Under the pieces are notes generated by a model. That model saw nothing but the letters and a program-made list of their open reading frames with translations, did not search any database and was not told the DNA's origin. From positions 6,014,001 through 6,078,000 of the forward strand of contig NZ_AP026978.1 of the NCBI RefSeq assembly GCF_027924405.1: a stretch of 64,000 nucleotides of DNA. Direction: 5' to 3'. A program made the position numbers and the translations under genes. Positions within the stretch are counted from its first letter, which is position 1; each line of letters opens with the position of its first letter. Positions 19,362-27,663 of the stretch are shown here, piece by piece. This DNA is from Nocardia sputorum. Lineage in GTDB: Bacteria; Actinomycetota; Actinomycetes; Mycobacteriales; Mycobacteriaceae.

Positions 19362-21194
19362 ATGACCGGCAACCGTCAAGCGCAACGGGCATTCGATGCC
19401 GGAATCCTGTCACTCGGATTGTCCATCGAGGGGCAAGAATCCGCGCGTGATCTCGACTACGCGAAACTGGCTTTTCAACGCGCCACGGAGTGGGACCCCA
19501 CGATGTGCGACGCCTGGCTCGGCCGCGCCGCCGCCGGCGAGCTGACCAAGGACGTTCTGTTCAATCTGTACAAGACCAGTACGAGCACGCTCTATCGCGA
19601 GCAACGCAGGCTCGGTCTGCGTCCGCGGGAACTCGCGGGCCGGTTCCTGCCGGGCTTGTACATCGACTACCCGTTGGCCAACCACACCGAGATCACGCTG
19701 GCCTGGGCGGCGCAGCTGATCGCCGACAAGGAGTACGACGAGGCCGAGCGGGTGCTCGACGAGCTCGACACGTTCCGCGTCGGTCAGCTGAGCAATCCCG
19801 AGGCCGAGATCGACAACCGCGTCTGCGCGTATGTCCGTGGCGTACTGCACTACAACACCCAGCGCTGGCCCGATGTGATGGCGGTGCTCGCGGGGTCGGC
19901 GGACTGGGAGGATCCGTACCTGGCGGCGGGCGCGCACGTGATGGTGGGCACCGCGTGTGCCCAGCTCGGCTTGTTCGGCGAGGCGATCCGGCGGATGCAG
20001 CAGGCCGAGGCGGGCCCGATCCCGGCGGCCCGGTCCACCGCGATGTTCTGCCGCGGTCTGTGCCTGCGGGAATCGGGCAACGAGGAGGAAGCCCAGGCGC
20101 TGTTCGAGAAGGTGTATTCGCAGGCGCCGGATTTCGAGGCGAACGCGGCCGCGATGCGCGACCGCACCTACCGGATCACCGTCACCAGCCGCGAGGTGAT
20201 CGATGCGCGGACCGACAAGTGGGATCCGGCGTCCTCGCCGTCGATGGAGCAGATGGAGCAGGCCGAGAGCCAGGACCGGGCGAAGAAGATCCTGGTCGAG
20301 GCCCGTGCCGAGCTGGACGCGCAGATCGGCCTGGCGTCGGTGAAAACCCAGGTGGCCAAGCTCCAGTCGTCGGCGCAGCTGGCGAAGATCCGGGCCGAGA
20401 AGGGGTTGGCGAGCCAACCGCGCGGCCAGCACCTGGCCTTCACCGGGCCGCCCGGCACCGGCAAGACGACCATCGCCCGGGTGGTCGCGAAGATCTATTG
20501 CGGCGTGGGCCTGTTGAAGACCGACAAGGTGGTCGAGGCCAAGCGCGTGGACTTCGTCAGCCAGAACCTCGGCGGCACCGCGATCAAGACCGAGAAGCTG
20601 ATCGACACCGCCATGGACGGCGTGCTGTTCATCGACGAGGCGTACACGCTGATCCAGACCGGCCTGCAAGGCGGCGACGCGTTCGGCCGCGAGGCGGTGG
20701 ACACGCTGCTGGCGCGCATGGAGAACGACCGCGATCGGCTCGTCGTGATCATCGCGGGCTACGACGGCGAGATCGACCGGCTGCTCGCCGCCAACGACGG
20801 TCTGGCGTCGCGCTTCTCGAAGCGGTTGCAGTTCCCCTCCTACACCCCAGGGGAACTGGGACAGATCGGCCAGGTCATCGCCCGCAAGCGCGACTCGGAC
20901 CTGTCCGAAGGCGCGCTCGAGCAGCTGGTCCGTGCCTGTGAGCGCCTGTACGCGATGCAGAGCACAGATCAGAGCGGTCAGCCGCGCCGCGGTGTCGACC
21001 TCGCGGGCAACGGGCGGTTCGTCCGCAACGTGATCGAGGCGGCCGAGGAGGAGCGCGAATTCCGCTTGGCCAACGACGAATCGCTGGACCTGACCGATAT
21101 CGATGAGGCGGTGCTGCGGCGCATCGAGGCCGCCGATATGGAGCTGGCGTTGTCCGGGCTGCTCAGCACGCTGAACGTCGGCCGGACGGACTGA
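19362..21194 (+). CDS. eccA: T7SS AAA+ ATPase EccA (CbxX/CfqX type)
   Basis: EccA is a cytosolic AAA+ protein thought to act on chaperone-substrate complexes such as EspG-PE/PPE. The first roughly 280 residues are TPR-like helices. The AAA+ domain follows with Walker A GPPGTGKTT (Lys368) and Walker B GVLFIDEAYTL. I chose ATG 19362 (MTGNRQAQRAF), which gives 610 residues, close to the family length. The open frame upstream to 19170 encodes unrelated residues. The gene is plus-strand, between the minus-strand eccD and eccB. Confidence 0.93.
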   Translation: MTGNRQAQRAFDAGILSLGLSIEGQESARDLDYAKLAFQRATEWDPTMCDAWLGRAAAGELTKDVLFNLYKTSTSTLYREQRRLGLRPRELAGRFLPGLYIDYPLANHTEITLAWAAQLIADKEYDEAERVLDELDTFRVGQLSNPEAEIDNRVCAYVRGVLHYNTQRWPDVMAVLAGSADWEDPYLAAGAHVMVGTACAQLGLFGEAIRRMQQAEAGPIPAARSTAMFCRGLCLRESGNEEEAQALFEKVYSQAPDFEANAAAMRDRTYRITVTSREVIDARTDKWDPASSPSMEQMEQAESQDRAKKILVEARAELDAQIGLASVKTQVAKLQSSAQLAKIRAEKGLASQPRGQHLAFTGPPGTGKTTIARVVAKIYCGVGLLKTDKVVEAKRVDFVSQNLGGTAIKTEKLIDTAMDGVLFIDEAYTLIQTGLQGGDAFGREAVDTLLARMENDRDRLVVIIAGYDGEIDRLLAANDGLASRFSKRLQFPSYTPGELGQIGQVIARKRDSDLSEGALEQLVRACERLYAMQSTDQSGQPRRGVDLAGNGRFVRNVIEAAEEEREFRLANDESLDLTDIDEAVLRRIEAADMELALSGLLSTLNVGRTD

Positions 21195-21206
21195 CGCCCC
21201 CGCAGG

Positions 21207-22715
21207 TCAGGGGTGGGACAGTGAGTCGTGGGCGACCAGCGCTTCGCGCGCCGACAGCGTGGGCCCGGGAACCATCTGGCCGATGATCGCCCAGGGTGCG
21301 AGGCGCGGGGCGGTGCCGAGCCCGAGCACGGTCGCGGCGGCCGCGTCCGGAATGCCGTAGCGGACACCGGTGTCGGCGATGTAGAACAGGCTGTCGCGGC
21401 GCGGGCTGCCCGGCTCCATGCCGGTGACCTGCACGAACTCACCTGACCCCGGTGCGATGTAGGCCGCGTCGATCCGGTCGCCGACGCCGTCGGAGGTGGA
21501 CAGCTCGACGGGTTTCGCGGATTCCGCGATCGGGAGGCGGGTGCCGACCAGCAAACTGATCGCCGCGCGTTCCCCGGGCCCGTCGCCCGCGTTGTCCGTG
21601 CCCTGCCCGGGAGCGGTACCCGGGGACTTCGACCAGGTCACGCACGCGACGGGCGCGTCCTCGGCAGGCAGGATCCTGGGGGTTCGCACCGGAAAGTCGT
21701 CTAGCGGCAGCTGCCGGACCACCGGGACCCGGTCCAGCACATCGGGCGGCATGGTCGCGATCTCCCGCATCCCGTGCGAATCGGCGTACCTGATCACCTG
21801 GGCGGTGAACGGTGACACCGGTTGCAAACCGTCCGCGAGCACCACGTACAGCGCGGAACCGCCGTCGGGCCCCACGCCGGACACCGAGATGACGCCGCCG
21901 ATCGGGAGGTCCGACAGCGGGCCAGGACCTCGTTCGCCCGCCTTGGGAATCTGCGGCGGGGCGAGCGCGGGGACCTGCGTCGTCGCGCCGAGCAATCCGG
22001 TGCCGACCGGCCGGGGCCGCTGCGATTTCAGGTCCAAGGCCCTGGCCATCACCGAGTTCGCCGGGTCGACCTCGGCGCGCTTGCCGTCGTAGACCAGATA
22101 GGTCTTGTCGCCGCGGCGGACCAGCAGCGCTTCGTCCTGATGCGAGGTCCTGATCCGGTCGGTGAGCGTTGGCCGGCCCGCGATCACCGTCGTCGTCCCG
22201 CCCGAGGAGGACGCGGCGCTGCCGCCCTCCGACAGCGCGATCGACTCGCACAGCGACCATTCCGAGCTGTTGCCCTGTCCGGACCCGGGCAGCGCGGCGG
22301 GCGCGCCCGGGATGCCGAGCAGCGGGCCGCGCGGCAGGTCGTTCAGCTTGTCGTCCTTCACCGCGTGTGGCTCCGCGTCGGTGCCGGTGATCAACCGGGC
22401 CGACGCCAGATTCAGCACCGGGTGCAGGGTCTTGTTGCCGTCCGGGCCCGATACCACCACATACAGCGCGCCGCTCTGTTTTCCGGAGACGATCAGGGCA
22501 TCGCCGATCGCACCCTGCGGGCGCAGGAAGGCCAGGATCGCGGCGCCCGCCACCACGAGCACGCCGAGCACCGCGCCGACGAGCAGCGAGCGGATCTGGG
22601 AGCGCATCGGATCGTGCAGCATGCGAACGTCGCGGCGAACCAGCGCGTGATCGAGCCTGCGCAACAGGAATCGGTATCCGTTGACCTGGGCGCGGGTGGT
22701 CAGCTGTGCCGGCAC
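21207..22715 (-). CDS. eccB: T7SS membrane protein EccB
   Basis: EccB has one membrane helix and a large extracytoplasmic domain. The start MPAQLTTRAQVNGYRFLLRR is the family signature, and the membrane helix is at about residues 43-65. Two cysteines (in SLCES and VACVT) probably form the conserved periplasmic disulfide. The length of 502 residues is usual. The gene converges on eccA with only 12 bp between the stops and is divergent from eccE. Confidence 0.94.
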   Translation of the reverse strand: MPAQLTTRAQVNGYRFLLRRLDHALVRRDVRMLHDPMRSQIRSLLVGAVLGVLVVAGAAILAFLRPQGAIGDALIVSGKQSGALYVVVSGPDGNKTLHPVLNLASARLITGTDAEPHAVKDDKLNDLPRGPLLGIPGAPAALPGSGQGNSSEWSLCESIALSEGGSAASSSGGTTTVIAGRPTLTDRIRTSHQDEALLVRRGDKTYLVYDGKRAEVDPANSVMARALDLKSQRPRPVGTGLLGATTQVPALAPPQIPKAGERGPGPLSDLPIGGVISVSGVGPDGGSALYVVLADGLQPVSPFTAQVIRYADSHGMREIATMPPDVLDRVPVVRQLPLDDFPVRTPRILPAEDAPVACVTWSKSPGTAPGQGTDNAGDGPGERAAISLLVGTRLPIAESAKPVELSTSDGVGDRIDAAYIAPGSGEFVQVTGMEPGSPRRDSLFYIADTGVRYGIPDAAAATVLGLGTAPRLAPWAIIGQMVPGPTLSAREALVAHDSLSHP

Positions 22716-22845
22716 ATGGTCTCCATCGAGCTATCGATCACCATTTCCTCCGACACGGTACCGTAATTCCCCGACGGCCCTGAACCGTTGGAATCCGAAG
22801 CCGAACAACGGCGGCCGCACGCAGGTGAGGCAGGGACAAACAACT

Positions 22846-24633
22846 GTGAACGAGACGATGAACGACGGGACAACCGCCGGCGAAATTTCGAATACGCCGA
22901 CGCCGGGAAATAGACGCCGTTCGGACTATGACACGCTGCGCGATCCGGAATTCTGGTTGTTCCGTATTTTTCCCTTGCGGGTGACGGTGCCCGTCGTATT
23001 ATCGGCCGCGGCCGCCGCGTGGATTGTTCTCGCGATCAGCGATTCGATCCGGTGGGCGATCGCCGCGGGCGCGATATTCGCGCTGGCCGGTCTGGTACCG
23101 ATCGGCGGCCATACGCCCGCCTGGCGCATCGGCAGCGCGATCGCCCGCAGGCGCCCCGGCCTGCGCCCGGCCGAGCGCCTGGCGCAGGCGCCCGCGCTGG
23201 ACGTGCCGCTCACCGAAGGCGGCGGTTACGGCGTGCGCTGGGACGGCGATCTGCTGCTCACCATGCTCCGGATCGATCCGCCGCCGGACACGCTGACGCT
23301 GCTGGATCGCGGATCGCTCAGCACCGACCAACTGCTTCCGCTTCCGGAAATCGCCCGCTGCCTCGATCAATTCGATCTGACCCTGGCCGGTATCGACGTG
23401 GTCAGCACCGGCGCGCGCACCGCGGGCACCGGCGTCGCCGCCCAGCTCTACGACCGCATCCTCGGCCCGCTGCCCGCCATCGCGCACCGCACCTGCTGGC
23501 TGGTGCTGCGGATGGATCCGCTGGCCAACGCCGAGGCGGTGGACAACCGCGGCGGTGGAGGCGACGGTGCGCTGCGCACCGCGATCATCGCCACCCGCCG
23601 GGTCGCCAACCGGCTCGCCGCGCACGACATCGCCGCTTCCGTGCTGACCGCCACCGAGATGAACACCGCGGTGCGCCAGCTCACCCACGGCTTCGACGTC
23701 GACCAACTCGCCGAGTCTCCGAAATGGCTGGAGTACCAAGGCCGTTTCCTCACCCAGTACCAGATCGCGGCCGACATGATCGGCCCGCGCGGCCTGGCCG
23801 ACGTCTGGGCGGTGCCCAGTTTGTCCACCACGGTGACGTTGCGTTTGCGGCCGGGAGCAGGCCGCCGCGATCGGCACACCGATTTCGCCGACACCGTGGT
23901 GCTCAACGCCGTCGTCCGGTTCGACACCGTCGCACCGCCCGGGGAACCGCCGCTGCCCGGCTTGCGTGAACTGGTCGGCAGCCAGCTGCGAATCCTGCTG
24001 GACACCTTGCCCATCGGCTACGCGGGCCGCTGGGGCAGCGACATCGCCTATCGCGGCACCCTGGCGGCGCTCACCGGATTCGCGGTGCCCACGGCGGGCT
24101 GCGGCCAGCTCATCGGCGCCGACGAGCGCGGGCAGGGCATCGCGGTGCCGTTGATGGGCGAGGGCACCAGGCACCTCGAGGTGATCGGCAACCTGGACCT
24201 CGCCCAGCAGGTGATCCTGCGGGCCACCGCGCTCGGCGCCCATGCCATCGTGCACACCGCACGACCCGAGGAATGGCACACCATGGTGGCGAATCTGAAT
24301 GCACCACATGTGCTTTCGATAGCGCCGCGCGCCGCGGGCGCCAGCTACCACCCACCCGCTCCCCCGCCGCCGCCCGCAGCGCCGTACCCGAGCACGACGG
24401 TGCTGGTGTTCGACGGGATCCCGCCGATCGCGCACGCGGGCGGCGCGACGATCGTGCACGTGCGACGGCCGGACGATCCCGGCGGCTCGGTCGACGCGGA
24501 CGTCACGCTGATCCAGGATCCGGACGCGCCCAACCGCATCACGGTGCGCACGGCCGCACGGAGCGCGACCGTGCTCATGGTCACCACCCCGGACGAGATG
24601 CACTACATCGGAGAGTCGCTCGCGGCGCGCTGA
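22846..24633 (+). CDS. eccE: T7SS membrane protein EccE
   Basis: EccE sits at the periphery of the ESX membrane complex. The protein has two membrane helices at about residues 44-85 after a short hydrophilic N-terminus (RRSDYDTLRDPEFWLFR) and a long soluble domain. The first half includes the VPLTEGGGYGVRWDGDLL and LARCLDQF-type segments seen in EccE, and the C-terminus ends RITVRTAARSATVLMVTTPD. At 595 residues it is longer than mycobacterial EccE proteins of about 400-540. GTG 22846 and ATG 22858 are both possible starts; the longer open frame to 22681 overlaps the eccB start and is unlikely. Confidence 0.8.
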   Translation: MNETMNDGTTAGEISNTPTPGNRRRSDYDTLRDPEFWLFRIFPLRVTVPVVLSAAAAAWIVLAISDSIRWAIAAGAIFALAGLVPIGGHTPAWRIGSAIARRRPGLRPAERLAQAPALDVPLTEGGGYGVRWDGDLLLTMLRIDPPPDTLTLLDRGSLSTDQLLPLPEIARCLDQFDLTLAGIDVVSTGARTAGTGVAAQLYDRILGPLPAIAHRTCWLVLRMDPLANAEAVDNRGGGGDGALRTAIIATRRVANRLAAHDIAASVLTATEMNTAVRQLTHGFDVDQLAESPKWLEYQGRFLTQYQIAADMIGPRGLADVWAVPSLSTTVTLRLRPGAGRRDRHTDFADTVVLNAVVRFDTVAPPGEPPLPGLRELVGSQLRILLDTLPIGYAGRWGSDIAYRGTLAALTGFAVPTAGCGQLIGADERGQGIAVPLMGEGTRHLEVIGNLDLAQQVILRATALGAHAIVHTARPEEWHTMVANLNAPHVLSIAPRAAGASYHPPAPPPPPAAPYPSTTVLVFDGIPPIAHAGGATIVHVRRPDDPGGSVDADVTLIQDPDAPNRITVRTAARSATVLMVTTPDEMHYIGESLAAR

Positions 24634-24650
24634 CCGCCGGACACCAGAAG

Positions 24651-24686
24651 ACGGCCGGCTGGAACCCTCACGTTCCAGCCGGCCGT
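24651..24686. terminator. Strong bidirectional terminator between eccE and the esx operon
   Basis: A perfect 15-bp stem (ACGGCCGGCTGGAAC and its complement) with a 6-base loop lies between the convergent eccE and EsxA-like genes. It marks the end of the eleven-gene minus-strand operon. Confidence 0.9.
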
Positions 24687-24705
24687 CGTGCGTCGCGATC
24701 CGCGC

Positions 24706-24999
24706 TCAGAAGGCGGCGAAACCGTCGCCGACCTTGCCGTCGGCCTCGATGGCGCGCCCCAGCGCGTTCTCGACCTTGGCGGCGAGGTTGTCCAGCTTCT
24801 GGAGGGTGTCCTCCAGCTCGGTGGTCAGGTTCTTGTGCGCGGTGTCGAAGTTCGAGACCGCCTGCTCACCCTGCAGGTTCTCGCGGAACGCGGCGGCCGC
24901 GCCGTTGAGCTCATCGATCTGCGCCTTCATGTTGGAGCCGTACTGGTTGAGGTCACCGACCATCTCGGTGATGGCGGGCGAGTTGTACTTGATCGTCAT
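24706..24999 (-). CDS. ESAT-6/WXG100-family protein, EsxA-like, without the Trp-x-Gly motif
   Basis: The 97-residue protein is an all-helical hairpin of the WXG100 size class that would pair with the upstream EsxB-like protein and be exported by the ESX system. Helix one runs through about residue 40 and helix two from about 50. The turn reads LQGEQAV, so the conserved Trp is replaced by Leu while the Gly is kept. The C-terminus GDGFAAF resembles the end of ESAT-6. An AAGGAAA site precedes the ATG. It is the last gene of the operon, 60 bp after the EsxB-like gene. Confidence 0.8.
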   Translation of the reverse strand: MTIKYNSPAITEMVGDLNQYGSNMKAQIDELNGAAAAFRENLQGEQAVSNFDTAHKNLTTELEDTLQKLDNLAAKVENALGRAIEADGKVGDGFAAF

Positions 25000-25059
25000 T
25001 GTTGTTTCCTTCTGGTCGTGCGATGGGCGATCCGGCTGGACGGCAGGGCCATCCAGCGG

Positions 25060-25365
25060 TCACAGGCCTGCCGCGTCGGAGCCGACAATGGTGTTCTTGC
25101 CCGAGGTCACAGCCTGCGAGAGCCGGTCGAGCTTGCCGTTGAGCGCGGTGACCTCGTCGTGCCATTCGGTGGCCGCGGTGTTGAACTCGCGGTGGGCGTC
25201 ACCCTGCCAGCCGCGCGCGACGGCCTGCACCGACTCGTCGATCTGGTTGATCGAGGTGCGCAGCGTCGAGATCGAGTCCTCCATGCGGCTGACGACGCTG
25301 TCGATGCCGCCCTCTTCGACACCGTAGGTGTTCCCCGAGCCGTCGCCGAGAGTTGTGTAAGCCAT
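25060..25365 (-). CDS. WXG100-family protein, EsxB-like
   Basis: The 101-residue protein has the WXG100 helix-turn-helix arrangement with the turn motif GWQGDAH at about residue 52-58 and heptad-like helices on either side (IDSVVSRMEDSISTLRTSI and EWHDEVTALNGKLDRL). It would form a heterodimer with the EsxA-like partner encoded 60 bp downstream. A possible secretion signal is the C-terminal tail. The order EsxB then EsxA, immediately after PE, PPE and EspG genes, is close to ESX-1-type loci. Confidence 0.88.
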   Translation of the reverse strand: MAYTTLGDGSGNTYGVEEGGIDSVVSRMEDSISTLRTSINQIDESVQAVARGWQGDAHREFNTAATEWHDEVTALNGKLDRLSQAVTSGKNTIVGSDAAGL

Positions 25366-25459
25366 TTCGTTGTGCCTTTCGTCAGAACTTGTGATGGTGG
25401 GGAGATCCGGACGATCTCACCGAGCGATGTGGCAACCGAGCTTTCTTGCGACTCGACAG

Positions 25460-26251
25460 CTACTGAGGCAGCCACCTCCCCCCGGGCAGCCCTTCCAGCA
25501 AGGTGGCGACCGCCTGAGTCACGCGGTGGTCGGTGCCCGTCGTGACCGTCGACCAGATCTGCTGATCCGGCGAGACCATGGGGGCGACGACGATGCGCCC
25601 GCGACCGGTGTCGTACACCGCCACCGCGCCGGGCGCCCGGTTGGTCAGCCCGTCCTGATGGGTGTAGGCCACGACCTCGGCGTAAGCGCGGCAGGAGCCG
25701 AAAGCCAGCCCGAGCACCGCGGCGTCGCGTTCGCCGACGCCGAGGGCGTACATCGCGTCGGCGTAGTCGGTGGAGCGCTCGGCCGTGTCCAGTCGGTCGG
25801 CCAATTCCGCGGCGAGCGCGCTGAATCCGGCGACCTCGGCGGGATCGCACGGGCCGAGTGCGGCCAGCAGCGGACGAGCCAGCGACACGTCCGAGCCGTC
25901 GGCCCAGATGGGGTGAACCTCGAAACTGTCACCCGAGCGCACGGCGAGCGCGTGCTGTTCGCCCCGGCGCGCCAGGCAGAAGCGGCGAGCGCCGTCCCCG
26001 GTGTAGATGCGGGCGACGAGCTCGCGGTCCGGCTGCGCCAGGACGAACAGCGCACCGGCCAGTTCCGCCGCGACCTCGCCCTCGGCATCCAGCAAGCCGT
26101 CGCCGATCAGTGCGGTTGTCGCGCGCTCCCGCGCGGCGCGGTATTCCTCGATCGAATCCTGCTGCGGGCCGACGGCGAGCGCCAGCGGCAGCGTCTGCAC
26201 GCCGAGCCGCTCGGCGACGACGAGCAACGCGTCGTTCGTCAACGACGTCAC
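25460..26251 (-). CDS. espG: EspG-family ESX secretion chaperone
   Basis: EspG proteins are cytosolic chaperones that bind the tip of PE-PPE heterodimers and deliver them to the ESX machine. The protein (263 residues from the GTG at 26251) shows the family pattern LTNDALLVVAERLGVQTLPL at the start, the central RRGEQHALAVR and SFEVHPIW segments, and a C-terminal GRIVVAPMVSPDQQIWSTVT strand run. The start overlaps the PPE stop (GTGA), so it is translationally coupled to its presumed client. A longer open frame upstream lies inside the PPE gene and is rejected. Confidence 0.85.
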   Translation of the reverse strand: MTSLTNDALLVVAERLGVQTLPLALAVGPQQDSIEEYRAARERATTALIGDGLLDAEGEVAAELAGALFVLAQPDRELVARIYTGDGARRFCLARRGEQHALAVRSGDSFEVHPIWADGSDVSLARPLLAALGPCDPAEVAGFSALAAELADRLDTAERSTDYADAMYALGVGERDAAVLGLAFGSCRAYAEVVAYTHQDGLTNRAPGAVAVYDTGRGRIVVAPMVSPDQQIWSTVTTGTDHRVTQAVATLLEGLPGGRWLPQ

Positions 26252-27246
26252 GCCGCACCTCCCGTCTCGGGGCCGGCCTCTTGCGCCACGGCGCGCGCCG
26301 CGGGTTCGGCGCCGCCGAGGACCGCGGGCGCCGCTTGGATGCCGCCCTCGAACTCGATCTGATCGCTCGCCTCCGTGGGGAGGCCGCCGCGCGGGAACCG
26401 AGCCCCGTCCTGAGCCTGCCCGGCCTGTCCCAGCGCGCCGGGGACGAGCGGAGCGGGCTGCCCGCCGGTGCTCACCGTGGCCTGCGGGGCACGCGGCACG
26501 ACTTCGGCCGTCGCGGCCGATTGCGCGTACACGGGCGCCTGGTACGCGGTGGGCACCCGCGGCATCGCCGGGACGGGTACCGTCCCGATCGGCAGCGCAC
26601 CGATCGGCGCCGCCCCGCGCGGCAGCGCGGCCGACGGCGTGGCCTCGGCCGACGCCGCGGTCCGTTCGGCGGTCAGCGCCTGTTCCGGGGCCACCACGGG
26701 CGGCTCCTGGTGCTGCCATGGCAAGGCCAGCGGTTCGGTGGCCTTCTCGTAGTTCTGCATGACCCGCGACGCCACCGCTTTGGCCATGTCGGCCTCGGCG
26801 TCCGTGTCCGCCGCGATCGCCCGGATCGGCGCACCGACCATGCCGCCCATCGACTCCAGCATCCGCTGTACCTGCTGGAGGGATTCGAGGTCCCCGGTGT
26901 TCGGCATCGCCAGCCGGGCGATCTCATAGGCGGCGACCTGTGCCTGGAACCGGGTGGCATTGGCCGCCGCCGCCGCGGCCGCGTCGATCAGCCAGTCCCG
27001 CAGGGTCGAGACGCGTTGGATCACTTCGTCGCTGCGCCCCGACTGCCAGGCCCCGCGCAGGTCCGCGAGGACTTTCTCGTACTCGGCCACAGCGGCGCCG
27101 AACGACGCGGCGAGGCGCGACCATGCGGTGACGGCCTCGGCCATCGGCACGGCGCCCGGCCCCGTGGTGAGGTCGCGCGCGAGCCGCTCGGGCGGGCGCG
27201 CGGTCCACACCACGCCGGTGAAACCTGGCTGCGGTGGTTCGATCAT
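26248..27246 (-). CDS. PPE-family protein
   Basis: The ATG at 27246 gives MIEPPQPGFTGVVWTARPPE, where the PPE triplet sits at the end of the first 20 residues. The helical PPE domain runs to about residue 175 and contains the WQSGRSDEV turn that corresponds to the W-x-G/SxGxS region of PPE proteins. The rest is Pro/Ala/Gly-rich and likely disordered. It should pair with the PE-like protein encoded 43 bp upstream and be chaperoned by EspG, whose gene overlaps its stop. It is comparable to PPE68 in ESX-1. Confidence 0.82.
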   Translation of the reverse strand: MIEPPQPGFTGVVWTARPPERLARDLTTGPGAVPMAEAVTAWSRLAASFGAAVAEYEKVLADLRGAWQSGRSDEVIQRVSTLRDWLIDAAAAAAANATRFQAQVAAYEIARLAMPNTGDLESLQQVQRMLESMGGMVGAPIRAIAADTDAEADMAKAVASRVMQNYEKATEPLALPWQHQEPPVVAPEQALTAERTAASAEATPSAALPRGAAPIGALPIGTVPVPAMPRVPTAYQAPVYAQSAATAEVVPRAPQATVSTGGQPAPLVPGALGQAGQAQDGARFPRGGLPTEASDQIEFEGGIQAAPAVLGGAEPAARAVAQEAGPETGGAA

Positions 27247-27289
27247 TGCTGGGGAGGACCTTTCGGTTGCTCGACGACGCCCGCGACGG

Positions 27290-27631
27290 TCAGGCGGACC
27301 GGCCACCCGTGGTGTCGAAATCCGCCGTGTTGGCCGATTCCATGCCGTCGAACTGGTTCGACTGCCGCCGCAACGTGGCCGCCAGCTTGCGCATCTCGTG
27401 CACGCCGGCCTGCGCGCCGGCCAGATACGACGACGCCACGTCGTTCGCGGTCCGCGCGGCCCGGCCGGAAACCTCGTCGGTACCGGCCGGAACGACGGTC
27501 AGCGCTTCCTCGGCGGCACGCAGATCCGACGCCAACCGGTCGGCCAGCGCGTCCAGCCCGGATGACGCCTTGCCCGCCGTGACCGAGTCGAATTGCACGC
27601 TGTCGTACACCTCACCCCGCCCGTCACTCAT
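27290..27631 (-). CDS. PE-like protein
   Basis: The 113-residue product has a two-helix PE-type core. The segment TVVPAGTDEVSGRAARTAND matches the typical PPAG.DEVS turn, and the next helix ends LRRQSNQF. The ATG at 27631 follows an AGGAGGG ribosome binding site by 5 bases and is preferred over the ATG at 27658. The PE-PPE order, 43-bp gap and co-direction match mycobacterial PE/PPE pairs such as PE35-PPE68. Confidence 0.75.
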   Translation of the reverse strand: MSDGRGEVYDSVQFDSVTAGKASSGLDALADRLASDLRAAEEALTVVPAGTDEVSGRAARTANDVASSYLAGAQAGVHEMRKLAATLRRQSNQFDGMESANTADFDTTGGRSA

Positions 27632-27663
27632 CAGACCCTCCTGTGTACTGCTCGGCACTCGCG

